Below, one piece after another: positions 33,386-46,018 of a DNA stretch of 64,000 bases; within the stretch, counting starts at the first letter, position 1; each line of letters starts with the position of its first letter. Origin of the DNA: Euclidia mi (taxonomy: Eukaryota > Arthropoda > Insecta > Lepidoptera > Erebidae); contig OX123191.2 in NCBI GenBank assembly GCA_944739405.2, positions 2,150,830-2,214,829 of the forward strand, in the 5' to 3' direction. Below the pieces are notes generated by a model. That model saw only the letters and a list, made by a program, of their open reading frames with translations. It was not told the DNA's origin and did not search any database. Made by a program: the position numbers and the translations under genes.

Positions 33386-36300
33386 ATTATAGTATATTAA
33401 AAGTAAAATAAACGTTTAAAGAAAATGCCTAAAAGCGTGTTTAACGTTTTCAAGATCCAATGAAAGTCAACAAAACTATAACATCTAACGAGTCAACATA
33501 ACAAATCATAAATAACATTCTAACAAGAAATATGTATCCTTTGAAAAATGTTGGCAAGGAACAAAAGGTAACCTTGTTAATATCTCGTAAATCTTGTTCG
33601 GTGTCGGCGCCATTAAAAATCTGTCGAAGCGACGTGAAAACGGGATGCAGCGAGCAATTACTGTCACTCACTCAACTGCACCGACTTACCGTAACTGGAT
33701 ATATCTATTCTTTCGAATTAGCTTTTTAAATCAGAACGTGATAAAGGTGTCTTTTTCAATATAGACGGACTAGAGGACGCCAGCAGCTACGCGTGCAATT
33801 TTTTTAAATTTACCTGTTTTGGCCGCTCCCGTTGGAATTTCGGGAAATCCATTCTTAGTGCACCCCTACGGTCCCCAAGGAACATGCATGCCTAATTTTA
33901 GCTTCCCACGCCCAATAGTTTCGGCTGTAGCGTGTCTGTCAGTCAGTCAGTAACGCAAGGATTTTATATATTATGATAACGTTTGATCTTTAGATCCTTC
34001 GATTTTTGAATTTAGTTTCGAATTCAGTTAGGTTAGTTGGTAGATTTTGAACTTATTAGTTATATATTTTAAATATTAAGAGCATTCAATCAATTTATTC
34101 ACTTTAATTATAATTGTTTCTCTTCCACGGGTATTATTCAAATTTGTTAGAACAATACTCGGCCCTTTAGCAGGCGTACACGGAGGCATAGGTCCAACGC
34201 GCAGAGGCCCTTTGAGAGTTTAATCTAGAATGTGATGGGACACCTACTGAGGAGCCTCCATCACTGCACTATTAAGTACAGTCAATTATAATGATTTTAT
34301 TTTTTTAGACTACGAGCTCAAATAAACTGACTAACTAACCTAACTCAATTCGAATCTAAATAAAAAAATCGAATGGTAGGTTTAGCCGTAACCGTCATTA
34401 TTCAAAAATACACCATTAGCATGCCCTTAGCCTTTTATTTTTCTAATTAGTTTTTTTATGTTTATCAATTTGTTACAAAACAAACAGTACGTTTTAAAAC
34501 ATCTCGATAGTACTTCTGAATCATCACATAACAATTTCAGTGTGATTTACTAATACGTATCTTTATACAAATTAGGCAAATAAACCTAACTATTCCGCTC
34601 CAATAGCTGTCATTCTCAACCACCAAGGCCGTCCTTCCTTTTATCTCCGCGCGTAAAAATGATACACGAATACAATCAGCCGCGGCACAAGCGCGAATGT
34701 CTCCCGTAACCATTATCAGACTACAACTAGTTAATATAATTGCATATTTACCAACACTTTATTGGCTACAGTCCGACTCTGATAACGTACATAAAGCTAA
34801 ATGGCCCGTCATTTACATAAACTATTGGAAAAACAGTGTGATTGAGGCAGTTGAGAGTACTAGGAAAAGGAATTTGGGTGTCGGATGGAGAATTTGTCGA
34901 GGTCTTACATAAAAACAACCTGAAGTTGACTTGGTGGAAGCTGTAGTTTTATTTGTTTTTTATTACATAATTAGCATCCGTACAGTTTTTGAAGAGCTTG
35001 CTGCAAATTAATGATAAAGGGGCGTTTTAAAATTGGATAAACGATGTTATTCATACAATTAATTCTCACGCCTGCAATTACTACCATCGATAAATTAAGT
35101 GATGCATTTATCATAATATGAAAACTATATCCAGTTTGGATGTAATCGGAATAACGCTACAATTTATTTATGATGACTTACTCAACGAAGTGCTAAAAAT
35201 ATAGCTAGAAAATTTGGTTAGCCAAAAATTGAGCATTCATTTTTAATATTCTTAGATTATTTTTATAGAGCGCTAAAAACTTACAAAAAACATGAAAACT
35301 AACGAATCCTGATAGTTTCATTAAGTCCGAGACCGTAGAGACAGAGAGCATAGTTAATTTATAACTAATAAAAAATATAAAAATATTTATTGAATTGTAG
35401 CTCCCAAACACAATAACAATGTGTAAGATAAAACATTGTACAAGCATTAGGCATTTGCTTTTCATTAACTGTGTACTAATAATAGGTATCTTTATTTTCT
35501 AGAATACGGTTACAGTAGTTTTTGAAAATCATAATATGAACAATGTTCAAACTCATTCTGACACACAGTTGTTTGCAAATAATATATTGAAGTTAAAAAA
35601 TGTAGATAAATATGTAGTGAGATTTTCATTACTACTACTAGTACTACTAGTGATAATATGCTTGACCCAGCAACAAATTTAATAGGATAAACACTGAACG
35701 ATACTCGGTAAAATAATTTCAATGATATACTGCACTTTTGATTGCTCGGTAGTGTATTTAATCTATTAATAACATAGCAGTATTAATCAGAATGACTGTT
35801 AATAGTCATTTAATACCTTTGTAAGCTAGTAGCTATGACTATTTGTTGGCTGAGAATATTACAAAGTGCGGGAATCAAAAAGTGGCACCAAACTTACCCG
35901 AAATATGTCGCTTGATGAGTTGATATTATATTGCACTGGTTATACATATAGACGATTTAATGTTTTAAAAGTGCTGTCGGATAAGGGCGACATGATGCAG
36001 TATATAAAAGTGCTTTCAGATAAGACGGTAGACGCCTGTGAAGCCAGTGTGGTTTCACTACTTGTACACTTTTTGGGTCTGTAATGTTATAGTGCTTCAC
36101 TATAAAAGAACGTTTGTAAGTGATAACAATGATATGAGATGGTACACAAATGAGATTCAAAACTCATATTTTTTCAAGTGTGCATGAATTGTTTTAACCC
36201 AATTGTATATAATGTAATAAGTAAGAACTCCAATTGGAAAAATAAAGTAAACGAAAAATACGCCTCAATTAATTCGTCCAAAAGCCCATTTTCAATGTAA

Positions 36301-37667
36301 AACTACTCTTAATTTTAAAATTTCATAGCAGCTGTATAAATTCCCTCTGTATTCGTATTTGGCTAAACCAACGTCAAAAATAAAGCAGAGCCTTCTCAAA
36401 ATGCTCTTCTAAAAAAGGCAACTCGGGCAAAATTAACAAGCGGTCGGTGAAAAATAGAACCCTATTGGCAAAAAAGCGAACAATGAATCAATGTAAGAAG
36501 TATAATCATTTGTTTCTCGCCGTATTGAAAGTTTACCAACCAAACTGTAGTGTAACTTTATATTGTTTGCTGAAGTTTTGAAGAACGCATTTTTATTGTT
36601 TTTCCGACCTCGTTAAAACTATCCGCAGAGCCGATGAATGACGTTTCCAATTCCGATTTTAGGATTCAATAAATTGATACGGGGATGAAAAATGAAAATC
36701 GTGCACTAAACTTGCAAAGACAGTGGCAGATATGAAACAATTGAGATGAAATATTATTTGATGGTACACACATGAGTTGTGAAAAGTACTGTTCTGTAGT
36801 AGGTTTCGAAAATAGTGATAATGTACTTGGAAATATAATTAATACAGGACAGTTCAATTCCGTTTCTACTTTTTATACAATTATTTTAGAAAACCTAAAT
36901 AGTAAAATCGATGCAATTCCCAAGTGGTTTTAATATCTGTCTGCAATGATTCCCACACAATAAAAACACACGTCACTGTCGCCTTGAGGTAGCTATTAAG
37001 AACTAGATTCAAAATATAAAAAATACATTTTGTAAAACATGTTTTTGCAAAATAAGTAATTTCGTTGGTCGGTCATGACAAAACTATAAAAGTTCGTTGT
37101 AAATTAAGACGGATTTTCCAAAACTGATATTTTAGCTAGCAGCAGATTTACGACTATAGAATGAACTGATAATAAACTGCATAAAATTCTTCAACAGCGA
37201 AGCTCGAAGCTCTTTCTTAGAAAATGTAATAAAACTTGGCTTGTCAGTTATAGCAAAGATGAACTGAAATATACTAGTTTGGAGAAATATACTACATATA
37301 TATTATTAATATCCCCCAAATATAATACAAATCTTGATAACGTCATTAGATGGCGCTGCGTATCTTTTATGACAAATTTTTAATGACGGATCTTGTCGCG
37401 TCTATATCACGCGTGGTCTTATTTACAGACCACAGGTACTCCTTTTTACTGCCTATAAGTGTTTTATATTTATCGAAGGCATCTGTCTGTGCTGGAATGT
37501 AAGTATATTATTAAGAGGTTATTTAATACCTCTAAAATTTATTCAAATTCTGGTAATTTATTGACGATAGTTTCTTCCAACGTAGACTTAGACTTTGGTA
37601 TGTTTTTATTATTGCTGCATTAGAAGTAAATATTATTATGACTTGACATAAAAAATGATGACATATA
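33386..37667. other. Unique spacer, no gene seen
   Basis: AT-rich. One common repeat block lies at 33815-33985. Frames at 33532, 34697, 35205 and 35866 are short, composition-driven and unsupported. A short palindrome 'actactagtactactagt' lies near 35635. Confidence 0.45.
33815..33985 (+). repeat. Common interspersed repeat block
   Basis: Second copy of the block at 16225-16385, sharing 'ggaatttcgggaaatcc', 'cccaatagtttcggctg' and 'gtgtctgtcagtcagtcag'. Confidence 0.7.
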
Positions 37668-37990
37668 ACACGGGGCAAGCGATAATTAACAATAAATTGT
37701 TATTGTGTAACTGTCATTGTGCCTCGGAGAGCAGGTTAAACCATCGGTCCCGGCTGCATTAAAAATCTTTGACAGTCGTCACGGGGAGTCAATACCCTAA
37801 AATAAACTGATACTGGTCTAATCCGTGGAATATGGCTATCCCTTTGGCTTACGGAGGGCAGGCGGCAGTCGCTCTGTATGAAATCTGATATTCTGTCAAA
37901 TCTGGTTGGATTAGTAAGTAGACCCCGGGCTCCAAGGCGTGTAAATCTTGGATGCAACTGGGATAACGCTAGGATGATGATAATGTTAAA
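37668..37990 (+). repeat. SINE S2, 5'-truncated
   Basis: Body blocks 'gtgcctcggagagca', 'ggtcccggctgc' and 'gataacgctaggatgatgat' match S2 copies at 25973 and 62081. The tRNA-like head is missing. Confidence 0.7.
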
Positions 37991-38497
37991 AATATGGCAT
38001 GACATATATTCATACGGCAGATATAGAAAAATCACTCGATAATAGTGATAATTATTACAGCTTAAAATCTTTACGGTCACCATAGTATCCCACTCAAAAT
38101 CAAAGTTCTATACACTAAACAAACCTAAACCAACAGTAGGCATGAACAAGGAGAACAACAACATAGAAACATAATTGACAATAAAATTATACCTCTCAAC
38201 AGTAAAATTGAATAAGAATAAATGTAACACAGGATATTAGAAATAATTGTATAGCAACAGTACGCCCATTTGAATTTCAAATATGGCAGTGTTTCCGAAA
38301 ACGGACGTTCTTACTTTTTCAATTCACTATTGCAACTAATTAAAACTTTAGTTTAATCCGAGATTCTCATTATACTTTCAGTAATGGCGACGGGTTAACC
38401 TAGAACTGGTGGGAGGGTGATCTGTTTGAGTGCTTTTACACCGTCGCGTAACACTATTGATGCTGTATATGCATTTACTTTGTATATAAAGATTTAA

Positions 38498-38695
38498 ACT
38501 GCCTCCGTGGTCCAGTGGATAGCGGAAACGTCTGCTGATCGGGATGTCCCGGGTTTGACTCCCGGGTCAGGCAAAAGTGTTAATGGGTTTTTCTTAATTC
38601 TCGGTAGCAGCACGGAGTCTGGCGATGTGCCCGGTACAGGCAATAGGCTCGCTCCCTATTACTTGGGACCTAAAATTCATAAGGCGAAATTTATA
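38498..38695 (+). repeat. SINE S1, 3'-truncated
   Basis: Head 'actgcctccgtggtccagtg' and a B-box-like 'gggtttgactccc' are clear. The body ends shortly after 'ttgggacctaaaattcat', before the usual tail. Confidence 0.85.
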
Positions 38696-39853
38696 CAGCC
38701 GTGACGATATAAAAAAAAACATATTTAGACAGCAGTAGATTAGCGACTTTCAAATCGATAATACAGACAACGATAGTCTCGTTGCGTGGTTTCCACCAGT
38801 AGACTGCTACACAGAGATTCTTGTTTTCGCATTCACTTCGCCCACCTCCAACATTCAGAAGTACTTAACTTTAAAATGTTAGTGGAGCGTGATGTGTACT
38901 GCGTATTAAATTGTTATTGTCTGTCTCTTGTTACTCTGAAGTATAACGTGAAGTCGTCATCATCCTCTGCCATCGGTCGAAATTTTAAAATCTTATGTAA
39001 CAATCATAACGACAACGCTGTGCTAGAAATGTTGTGGTTTTTTTTCGTTGGAATAGTCTTTTATCTGTAACATCTTCATCATGATTTATCAGAAAGCCTT
39101 TTCGTACATATTACTTGAACTTATAAAATCAGTCCGAGCACATTTTTATACAGATCTAGGTTAGCTCCAGGGAAATTCACGGAAATATGAAGAGTACCAC
39201 CATTTTGAAGACAATATCAATAAAATGTCTTACATCATGGTGTGACGCAAGGTCTAAATTTCAACAAAACAGGATGAAAACAGCAGGACTTAAATGATTT
39301 TGTCTTTTTGATTATTTTCTTCGAACTGGTGGCAAATAGTAGCTCAATCAGCGTTGCACTATGAGTGCGAAGTTTCTGTGCTGAAATGTGTGTGATGTTC
39401 GTATGTTTTATGTCGTCAGGGAGCAAAGAGCTTCTTTCACGTATACTCTTTTTTTGCTTTTACTTTAATCCCTGATAAGTATGTTTAATAATTTGTAATA
39501 CTCTCCTGAAAATACATTCATGAACTTTTAAATTCTCGCGCAATATAAATTTGCTTTTACAATTTTTAATAATTTAATTCTGGCGTAGTCCCTTACTTTG
39601 TTAGTCTGCCCTAATATCAATATCAAGTCAATGCTAATATCAAGCCAAAATTAGTTACTTCCATTAAGTTTTAAGGATTACAAGTTTTAAAGGTACACAT
39701 TTTGAGCGAATAAATTAAGATGGTAGTTACCCGCTTTGTTGCAAAATACACAGTCGCTATTTCCAGTTCCTAAGTTAATAAGAAACTCTGCGAAAATTTT
39801 AAACTCACCCTTTAAGAAGATTCAAAAGCTGCCAGCCACGGACTTTAGTACAT
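38696..39853. other. Unique spacer, no gene seen
   Basis: Frames at 38786 and 39235 show no recognisable domain and no supporting signals. Confidence 0.45.
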
Positions 39854-40756
39854 AAACTACAGTTTACGGATTTTATCGCGTTATACTACTTTCACTGGTC
39901 ACCTGGACGCCGAGCTTCAACATGTCAAGCAAGTTCTGCAAGACAACAAGCTCCGACCACCGCGCCAACGTCACAGATCCCCGAAGAACAAGCCAGCAAC
40001 AGTAGAGAGACAACCTGATGTCCTCCCATACATCAAGGGCGTGACCGACAAGATTGGCTACATCTTGAAGCGAGCTTCAATCAAAACTTTCTACAAGCCG
40101 CCAACGAAGAGAAGCCAATTATTACCATCTGTCAAGAGTCAGTTACCCTTACAAGAGGCCGGGGTTTACAAGATAGACTGTGAGTGTGGGCTCTCATACA
40201 TTGGACAAACCAAGAGAAGCATAGGCATTCGACTAAGGGAACATATAGCTGACATTAAACACAAACGCTCGACGAAGTCTGCTGTGTGTGAACATGTAGA
40301 ACAAGGAACCAACCATTACCTGCGATTTGATAAACCTCAGATACTCGCAAAAGAACACCGCTTTATTCCAAGAATGATACGTGAAGCTATTGAAATTAAA
40401 AAACATCCTAATTTCAATAGGGAAGATGGTTGGAATGTACCTCCAGCTTGGGACCCTGTTATCAGGCTAATGAAACCCAAAAAGGACAAAGTCACCAGAA
40501 GACATCAAGACACAGTGAGCACATTCTGCATAGATAGTAACACCAATAGTTGAAAAATGTTCGGGTACTTTGAGATAACTTTTAAACTCAAGACAAAGAC
40601 AAATATCACCTCAGTCTACCGTGTACATGAATCCTGTAAAGAATTCGAAACGTTGGCTAGTAATAAAAATGTAGTTTCTAGATCTTTCGGTTTAAATGTA
40701 ATAACAAATAACCAGTGAAAGTAATATAACGCGATAAAATCCGTAAACTGTAGTTT
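39854..40756 (+). mobile_element. Penelope-like element fragment between 46-bp inverted repeats
   Basis: 39854-39899 and 40711-40756 are inverted copies with one mismatch seen ('ttacggattttatcgcgtta' in the left arm). Between them is a GIY-YIG endonuclease piece. Penelope-like elements often have terminal repeats in inverted or direct orientation and 5' truncation. 'cgaaacgttgg' (40647-40657) resembles the conserved end of the hammerhead-ribozyme motif in Penelope terminal repeats, but the rest of the motif is not intact. Upstream RT is absent. Confidence 0.75.
39901..40553 (+). pseudogene. Penelope-like ORF C-terminus with GIY-YIG endonuclease
   Basis: The frame is open from the left inverted repeat. 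It contains 'LDAELQHVKQVLQDN', a linker ('LPYIKGVTDKIGYILKRA') typical of the region between RT and endonuclease, then the GIY-YIG domain: 'AGVYKIDCECGLSYIGQTKR' (GVY...YIG motif), 'IRLREHIADIK' with the catalytic Arg, His in 'AVCEHV', and 'EAIEIKKHPNFNREDGW' with the catalytic Glu. The domain itself looks complete, but no RT remains, so it cannot move alone. Confidence 0.85.
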
Positions 40757-41252
40757 AATTTCAATGTGTAACATTCGCGTAAACCCAAGAAAATATTTAG
40801 TACATAATTTATGTAAATAGAGAAAAAGAAAACACATGTTCATTATCGAATTGCAAATTCAAACGTGGCATGTCAGTTGGAAATGCTCAGTCGTTATGAA
40901 AGCACGTATCGTGGCTTTACTACATTTTGCGGCTGATGCTCATAATAAATAACTATGATACATTTTTGGCGACTTTTCAAAATGCTAATAGTACAGCTGG
41001 TGGCTACAAATTGTTTGATAAATTATAACAATGATAAAATGGAGTAAGTATGAATAAAATTGGCCTTATGCATGTGATGTAATTTTGTCTGTCAAGTTTT
41101 ATTTTCATTGGAGTAAATAAAAAAAATGCTTGGGAATGCATTCAGTTTATTCAAATACTTATTTCAGTTAACACTCTGAGCATGGTAGAAAAAAATATTT
41201 TTATGTATTCAAAATACTTATTATTTGTTAAATACACACATACATACACAAC
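40757..41252. other. Unique spacer, no gene seen
   Basis: AT-rich; nothing recognised. Confidence 0.45.
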
Positions 41253-41498
41253 GTCACGTCTTTTATCCCCGAAGGGGTAGGCAGAGGTGTATTTTTACAC
41301 CCACTTTTCGCCAGATATACTTTGGTCCCACGTAATAAGGGGCGAGCCTATTGCCGTACCGGGCACATTTCCAGACTCCGTTCTGCTACTGAGAATTTCG
41401 TGACAGAAAAACCCAATAACACTGCCCGACCCAGGAATCGAACCCGGGACCTCCCGGTCCCACGCGCACGTTTATGCCGCGAGACCAACGAAGCAGTC
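41253..41498 (-). repeat. SINE S1 with alternative tRNA head
   Basis: The minus-strand head reads 'gactgcttcgttggtctcgc' then 'gcataaacgtgcgcgtggga' and B-box 'gggttcgattcct'. This head type is shared with 33198 and differs from the 'ccgtggtccagtggatagcg' type, while body and tail are the same. Confidence 0.88.
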
Positions 41499-42025
41499 GT
41501 ATAGGGTTTGATGTCGAGTTTTCTGTCTCTACGCAAAGATGGTATTTGCATCGTGTTATCCCTCAGTCGCCTCTTACGACACTAAATATAAAATGTAAAA
41601 TAAATTAATAAAAGGAACTATGTAATGGACTGACAATGTGGGTGAATCATCGTAGTATTAATAGTAGGTGCTAATTTAACGTTAGGTTATATGAAAACTA
41701 CCAAGGATAGTTTATTACCAACATTCCAATGCAGCCAAGAAATATCACCAAACATTTGAAATGTTAAATAATTTTCATAGGATTCAATAGAATTTGTGAA
41801 AATTAGTCGATTTTATATTAGATTTTGTATTAGTAGAAGTTAGTTCATTGTAAAAGGAAGTCGTGACAGGCGACTATTAAAATAACTATAAAGTTTCAAT
41901 CATGTTCAACGAACGTAAAACTATTTTATAAAATAATGTTGCTCATGAAAATGTCTGACAGGTAGTTTACTCAATAATATTTTGTAAACTAAAAATACGA
42001 AAATACTTTCGTGTATAGGGTCAAG

Positions 42026-42274
42026 TGTATATAGTAGTACTGTCCGTGTGATGACGGATTAAGAATACGGATTGTCACCACCCCATATCATCCCATGGGT
42101 GTCGTAAGAGCCGACAGAGGGAGCATATTATGCAGAGAACATCTCTGTAAGAGAAGGAAAACTTGATACAAACCCTATACCAACCCGTTTGGCCAGCGTG
42201 GTATAGTAGGCCAATTCCTCCTTTCAAAGGAGAGGCTTAGTCCAGCAGTGGACTGGTAAAGGCTGATGATGATG
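42026..42274 (+). repeat. Retroposon S3 with 11-bp target duplication
   Basis: 'atagggtcaag' occurs at 42015-42025 and 42275-42285; copy 1 has a single near-match. The element starts near 'tgtatatagtagtactgtcc', carries 'gaggcttagtccagcagtgg' and ends in 'ggctgatgatgatg'. Another copy lies inverted at 62262-62464. The (gat)n tail suggests RTE-type machinery. Confidence 0.88.
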
Positions 42275-42546
42275 ATAGGGTCAAGGCAGTGATAACCTAG
42301 TGGAACTACCAACAAACTACTATGTTGATTGTATTGGATTCTAATCCTCGGAGCGCACCACTGACTTTCCGAACTGATGTGCGTATACAATTCTAAAGTA
42401 TCGCATGCTAAACGCTTAAGCAATATATTGTGAGTAAAACCTGCAAAGTTCGCCATAATGTGCTTGCAAGAGATGTGAAATCCGGCAAATCGCACTTAGC
42501 CAGCGTGGTAGTCATAAGACGAGTTTGCTTGATAGCGGATTTTATA

Positions 42547-42674
42547 ATCGTCCAACCCGTATATAAACTGTCCCACTACTGGGCATGGGCCTCTTCTCAC
42601 TATGAGAAGAGTAAGCTATAGTGAGAAGAGGCCCATGCCCAGTAGTGGGACAGTTTATATACAGGTTGGACGAT
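42547..42674. repeat. Near-perfect hairpin, 57-bp arms and 14-bp loop
   Basis: The left arm 42547-42603 and right arm 42618-42674 are reverse complements with one mismatch plus the variable ends. The loop is 'gagaagagtaagct'. The right arm is the retroposon tail block present singly at 1150-1210 in copy 1, so the left arm is a secondary inverted copy. Confidence 0.9.
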
Positions 42675-43897
42675 GATAAAATTCACTATCAAGAAAACTC
42701 GTTTTATATAAATTATTTTATTTTTATTTTCATGGAATTTTGGAGACAGATACTTCAGAATGATTTAGTAATTTTACAAGATACCGAAATTTTGGTAAAC
42801 AACTAATTTTCGGCTTAACGATCTTTCTTTTCCATTGAATCATATTGTAATTTACAACTTTAACACTTAAACCACACTACCCTACGTAATTAAATAATAA
42901 CACGTTTCTTCAGGTCTTTTAATGTAAGGAAACTGTTTGAAAAAGCTTTTGTGAAAGTTTTTTTTAGTTTATTCTTCGAACTGTACGTCTTGTGGTTTTT
43001 GAATTGAACGATCTTTGGAAAAAAATGAGGTTTTACTATGGGCGCAATCGCCCTGCGCTAATGTTGTGAGTTCCAGTTTCACACAGGGCAACACATTTTC
43101 CACTTTTGTTTTACGCAATTATCCGTTTGAGAAATATTTAGCATAAGTAATAACCATTTAATCCATGTGATTTAAACCCGTCACACAATCAGACTTTAGA
43201 ACCCTTTTAAATCTGAAAATCTTACCAGAAACCGTTCTGCATACCATTCCTTTTAATTTCCAAAACCTAAAGACCAAACAAACAATATTAGTTTTTAAAG
43301 TAACTCGAGCAGAGGCTTGTAACATCAGTATAAGTGGTCTAACGACAGCAATATTCAGGCACATTACCCGTCAGGCAGTGGATATGAAAGTTTTCGTAAC
43401 CTCTTACGCAAGTATTTAGAGAAGGTCTACTTAATTATTTAAACATAATGTTTGACCTGTGCCCGTGGCTTGTGAATGTGGGGAACTTTAACTATCTCGA
43501 TTCCGACCCTCGTTTTAACGATCCCCAAGTGCGTTATTGCTTACGTAAGGGTGGCATCACCGCACCTACTGAAAAAGGCTAGTTTTCGGTATTAGGGGCG
43601 AGACAACTATTAGGTACATGTTTAATTAGTACCAAAGAAATTTGGAGTATGAAGTTGTTTGGTTGAGTTATGATCCTACTTTGTGTTTATTTCTGGTGCG
43701 AAAATTTACTTGTCCGGCTATTTGTATTGTGGTGTTACGTTTCAAAAGTGTTGGCGCATTGTTTATTTTACAGTAGAGTGTGTGATGTTTTGCAAATTTA
43801 ACAAGTATGTGTTTTGCTGTATTCTACAATACGAGCATTGAGATTTGAATTGATTATAACACTGATGAAGCAATGCTTTAGTTGTGTTGATACTTAT

Positions 43898-45169
43898 CCC
43901 ATATAGCCCAGCCGTCCCCAAACGAGGACACCTTAATAAATACCCTCAATTTATTAACATTATATATTTGACTTCTTTCTACTTGGAATACTTGAAAGTT
44001 AAAAAGTTTGTAACATGTAATTATGTCGGAAAGTGAATAATAATAGTTTACAGTGATTTTACTGTGCATTTTGTGAAGCCGTTTCAAGCATTAGATATTA
44101 CCTAAAGTAATTTTATAATTTTTACTTTTTCGTCTAGGATTATTGTTTATTTTTACGTAAAATACATAAATATAGTGTATAGTCAAATTTATCGTAAATA
44201 ACAGTCAATAGAAGAAATGTGATTTTATATCAGTGTCCCCAATTGGGGCCAGTCAGAGAAATTGTTTTCGTGTTTTTGTCATTAGGTAATTTTTGGAGAA
44301 ACGATGACTAAGCAAACATTCTGCAACATCAACGAGTACCATGGGCTTGAAGAAGCACTCCATGATGTGATGCTTGAAGAAGACGATGATGCCATCATAG
44401 AATTAGTGACATTACCTCCAGAAACAAGTGTGCTTACCGACGAAGAAGAAGGTGATGAGAATAATATCCAAACTAACGATATGCCGCGTGATATACCAGG
44501 TAGAGTGGAAGTGTTCACAGTTCGAGGTGAAGAGGAATGGGATAGCAGTGATGAGGAAACTCTTTCAGAAACTAAGAGACGGAAAACTAATATCAAAGCG
44601 CCTCGCTGGCTTAAGATCCAGCCAAATTACGACCTATTGGTTCCCAATGAAGGAAATGTGCAAGCGCATCTCGATAAATTGATAAATGACGTGAAGAATC
44701 AAACACCTTTACAAATTTTTGAAAAGATATTTGACGATGAAGTTTTTGTCATGAACCAGCAAGACACGCAGACACGTAACTGTCGATGAACTAAAAACTT
44801 TCTTCGGTATTCTTATATTGACTGGTCACCATACATTGCCTATGGAACGTTTATATTGGAGCTTGGACGAGGATTGTACATGTCAAAGGCAATGTCTAGA
44901 AACAGATTCCAAGAAATAAAAAATACCTTCATTTTTGTGACAATCTTGTTGCAGCGGCATCTTTGCATAAAATGTATAAGGTACGACCAGTTGCAGACAA
45001 ACTGATGAAAAAATTTTTGCAGTGGGGTGTTTTTCATCAAGATTTATCAATAGATGAGTCTATGGTGAAATATTTTGGGCGGCATCCTGCGAAACAATTT
45101 ATACGGGGCAAGCCTGTGCGATTTGGTTACAAAAATTTTGTCTGCCTGAATTTGGTTAAACATTTTTAA
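43898..45169 (+). mobile_element. piggyBac-like DNA transposon, 3'-truncated
   Basis: The element replaces the shared sequence right after 'tacttat' and begins 'cccatatagcccagccgtcc', a CCC-type start expected of piggyBac. A transposase N-terminal half follows. The right end and the last two-thirds of the catalytic domain are missing, and LINE sequence follows. The usual TTAA target is not intact at the left edge. Confidence 0.7.
44304..45169 (+). pseudogene. piggyBac transposase, N-terminal part, frameshifted
   Basis: Residues from MTKQTFCNIN form an acidic N-terminal region ('LEEDDDAIIEL', 'EEEWDSSDEETLSETKRR'). After a frame break at about 44775, 'TVDELKTFFGILILTGHH' and 'LPMERLYWSLDED' are the start of the DDE_Tnp_1_7 domain. 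A second break leads to 44963-45169: 'LSIDESMVKYFGRHPAKQF' and 'RGKPVRFGYKNFVC', where the Asp of IDE is the first catalytic residue. The gene ends at 'LNLVKHF' and the rest of the catalytic triad is lost. Confidence 0.85.
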
Positions 45170-45369
45170 ACAACCATATTAGCAATATTCTATAGCTATT
45201 GCTCGATTTCGCAGTATTTCTCATAAATTAGTTTAAGTGATCCTCATATGCTAGTTGCATCCGAGATCTCATAATCTAGCCACCAATTCACCATGTCTAT
45301 TCTGAGGAGGCTAACCAAAACTATTATGCTTGAGTATTATTATGTACAGTAAATATATACAAGTGATAT

Positions 45370-45655
45370 AGAAGGTGTAACAGTTGCAGCACCTTACAAA
45401 ATGTAAATTGTGTATTATGCAAAACCTGGCGATGAAAAAGAGTGACCGTGAGTTTTATTGCCCGTTCTTTCTCATGGTTCTACCTAATGCTTTGCGAACG
45501 TGGCAGTAAATGTAAATGTAGAAGCATACAGTAATAATGTTTTAAATTTGAGTACAAGTAATTATTTTATAAATTTATTATTTTGACGTTCATAAGCGTC
45601 ACATTGTGACCCAAATGAATAAAGGATTTTGAATTTGAATTAGCTTTTCCTATAG
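45370..45655 (+). repeat. 3' end of a non-LTR retrotransposon
   Basis: 'gagtgaccgtgagtttta', 'gacgttcataagcgtcac' and the final 'ggattttgaatttgaatt' are typical 3'-end blocks of abundant lepidopteran retroposons. No coding part remains. Confidence 0.5.
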
Positions 45656-45666
45656 ATAAAAGCTAA

Positions 45667-45935
45667 GACTGGCTCCGTGGTCGAGTGGATAGCGTATGCG
45701 ACTGCTGGTCGGAGGTCCCGGGTTCGATTCCTGGGCCGCGCAAAAGTGTTACTGGGTTATTCCGAATTCTTAGTAGCAGCGCGTGCTGCTACTAAGAATT
45801 AAGAAATTCTGGTGATGTGCCCGGTAATGGCAATAGGCTCCTCCTATTACGTGGGAACTAAAAATTTATGGCAAAATGTGGGTGTAATATTTACACCTCT
45901 GCCTACCCCTTCGGGGATACAGGCGTGAGTCTATA
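45667..45935 (+). repeat. SINE S1, full length, with an internal palindrome
   Basis: Head 'gactggctccgtggtcgagt', B-box 'gggttcgattcct', tail 'ccttcggggatacaggcgtg'. In the middle 'attcttagtagcagc' is followed after 4 nt by its inverse, a private inverted duplication. Confidence 0.92.
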
Positions 45936-46018
45936 AATAAAATTTAAAAAAAAGGTAAGTTGCATCTATAATTAAAAAATCATAACTTTAGTAGTAGTAG
46001 TATGTATGCTTGTTCTTT

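Larger units (their letters stand above)
41848..43897. repeat. Duplicated unit copy 2, first shared segment
   Basis: Partner of 788-2390. It differs by a 249-bp retroposon (42026-42274) with its own target duplication and by an inverted duplication forming a hairpin (42547-42674). It ends where a piggyBac element begins. No gene is seen. Confidence 0.85.

Noticed and set aside
34697..34912. 71-residue frame
   Set aside because: No motif, no partner copy, no splice or promoter signal; chance frame.
35866..36084. 72-residue frame with an internal repeat 'KVLSDK'
   Set aside because: Short repeat in AT-rich DNA, no support as a gene.
39854..39899. DNA-transposon terminal inverted repeats
   Set aside because: The enclosed protein is a Penelope-type GIY-YIG endonuclease, a group known to have inverted terminal repeats of its own.
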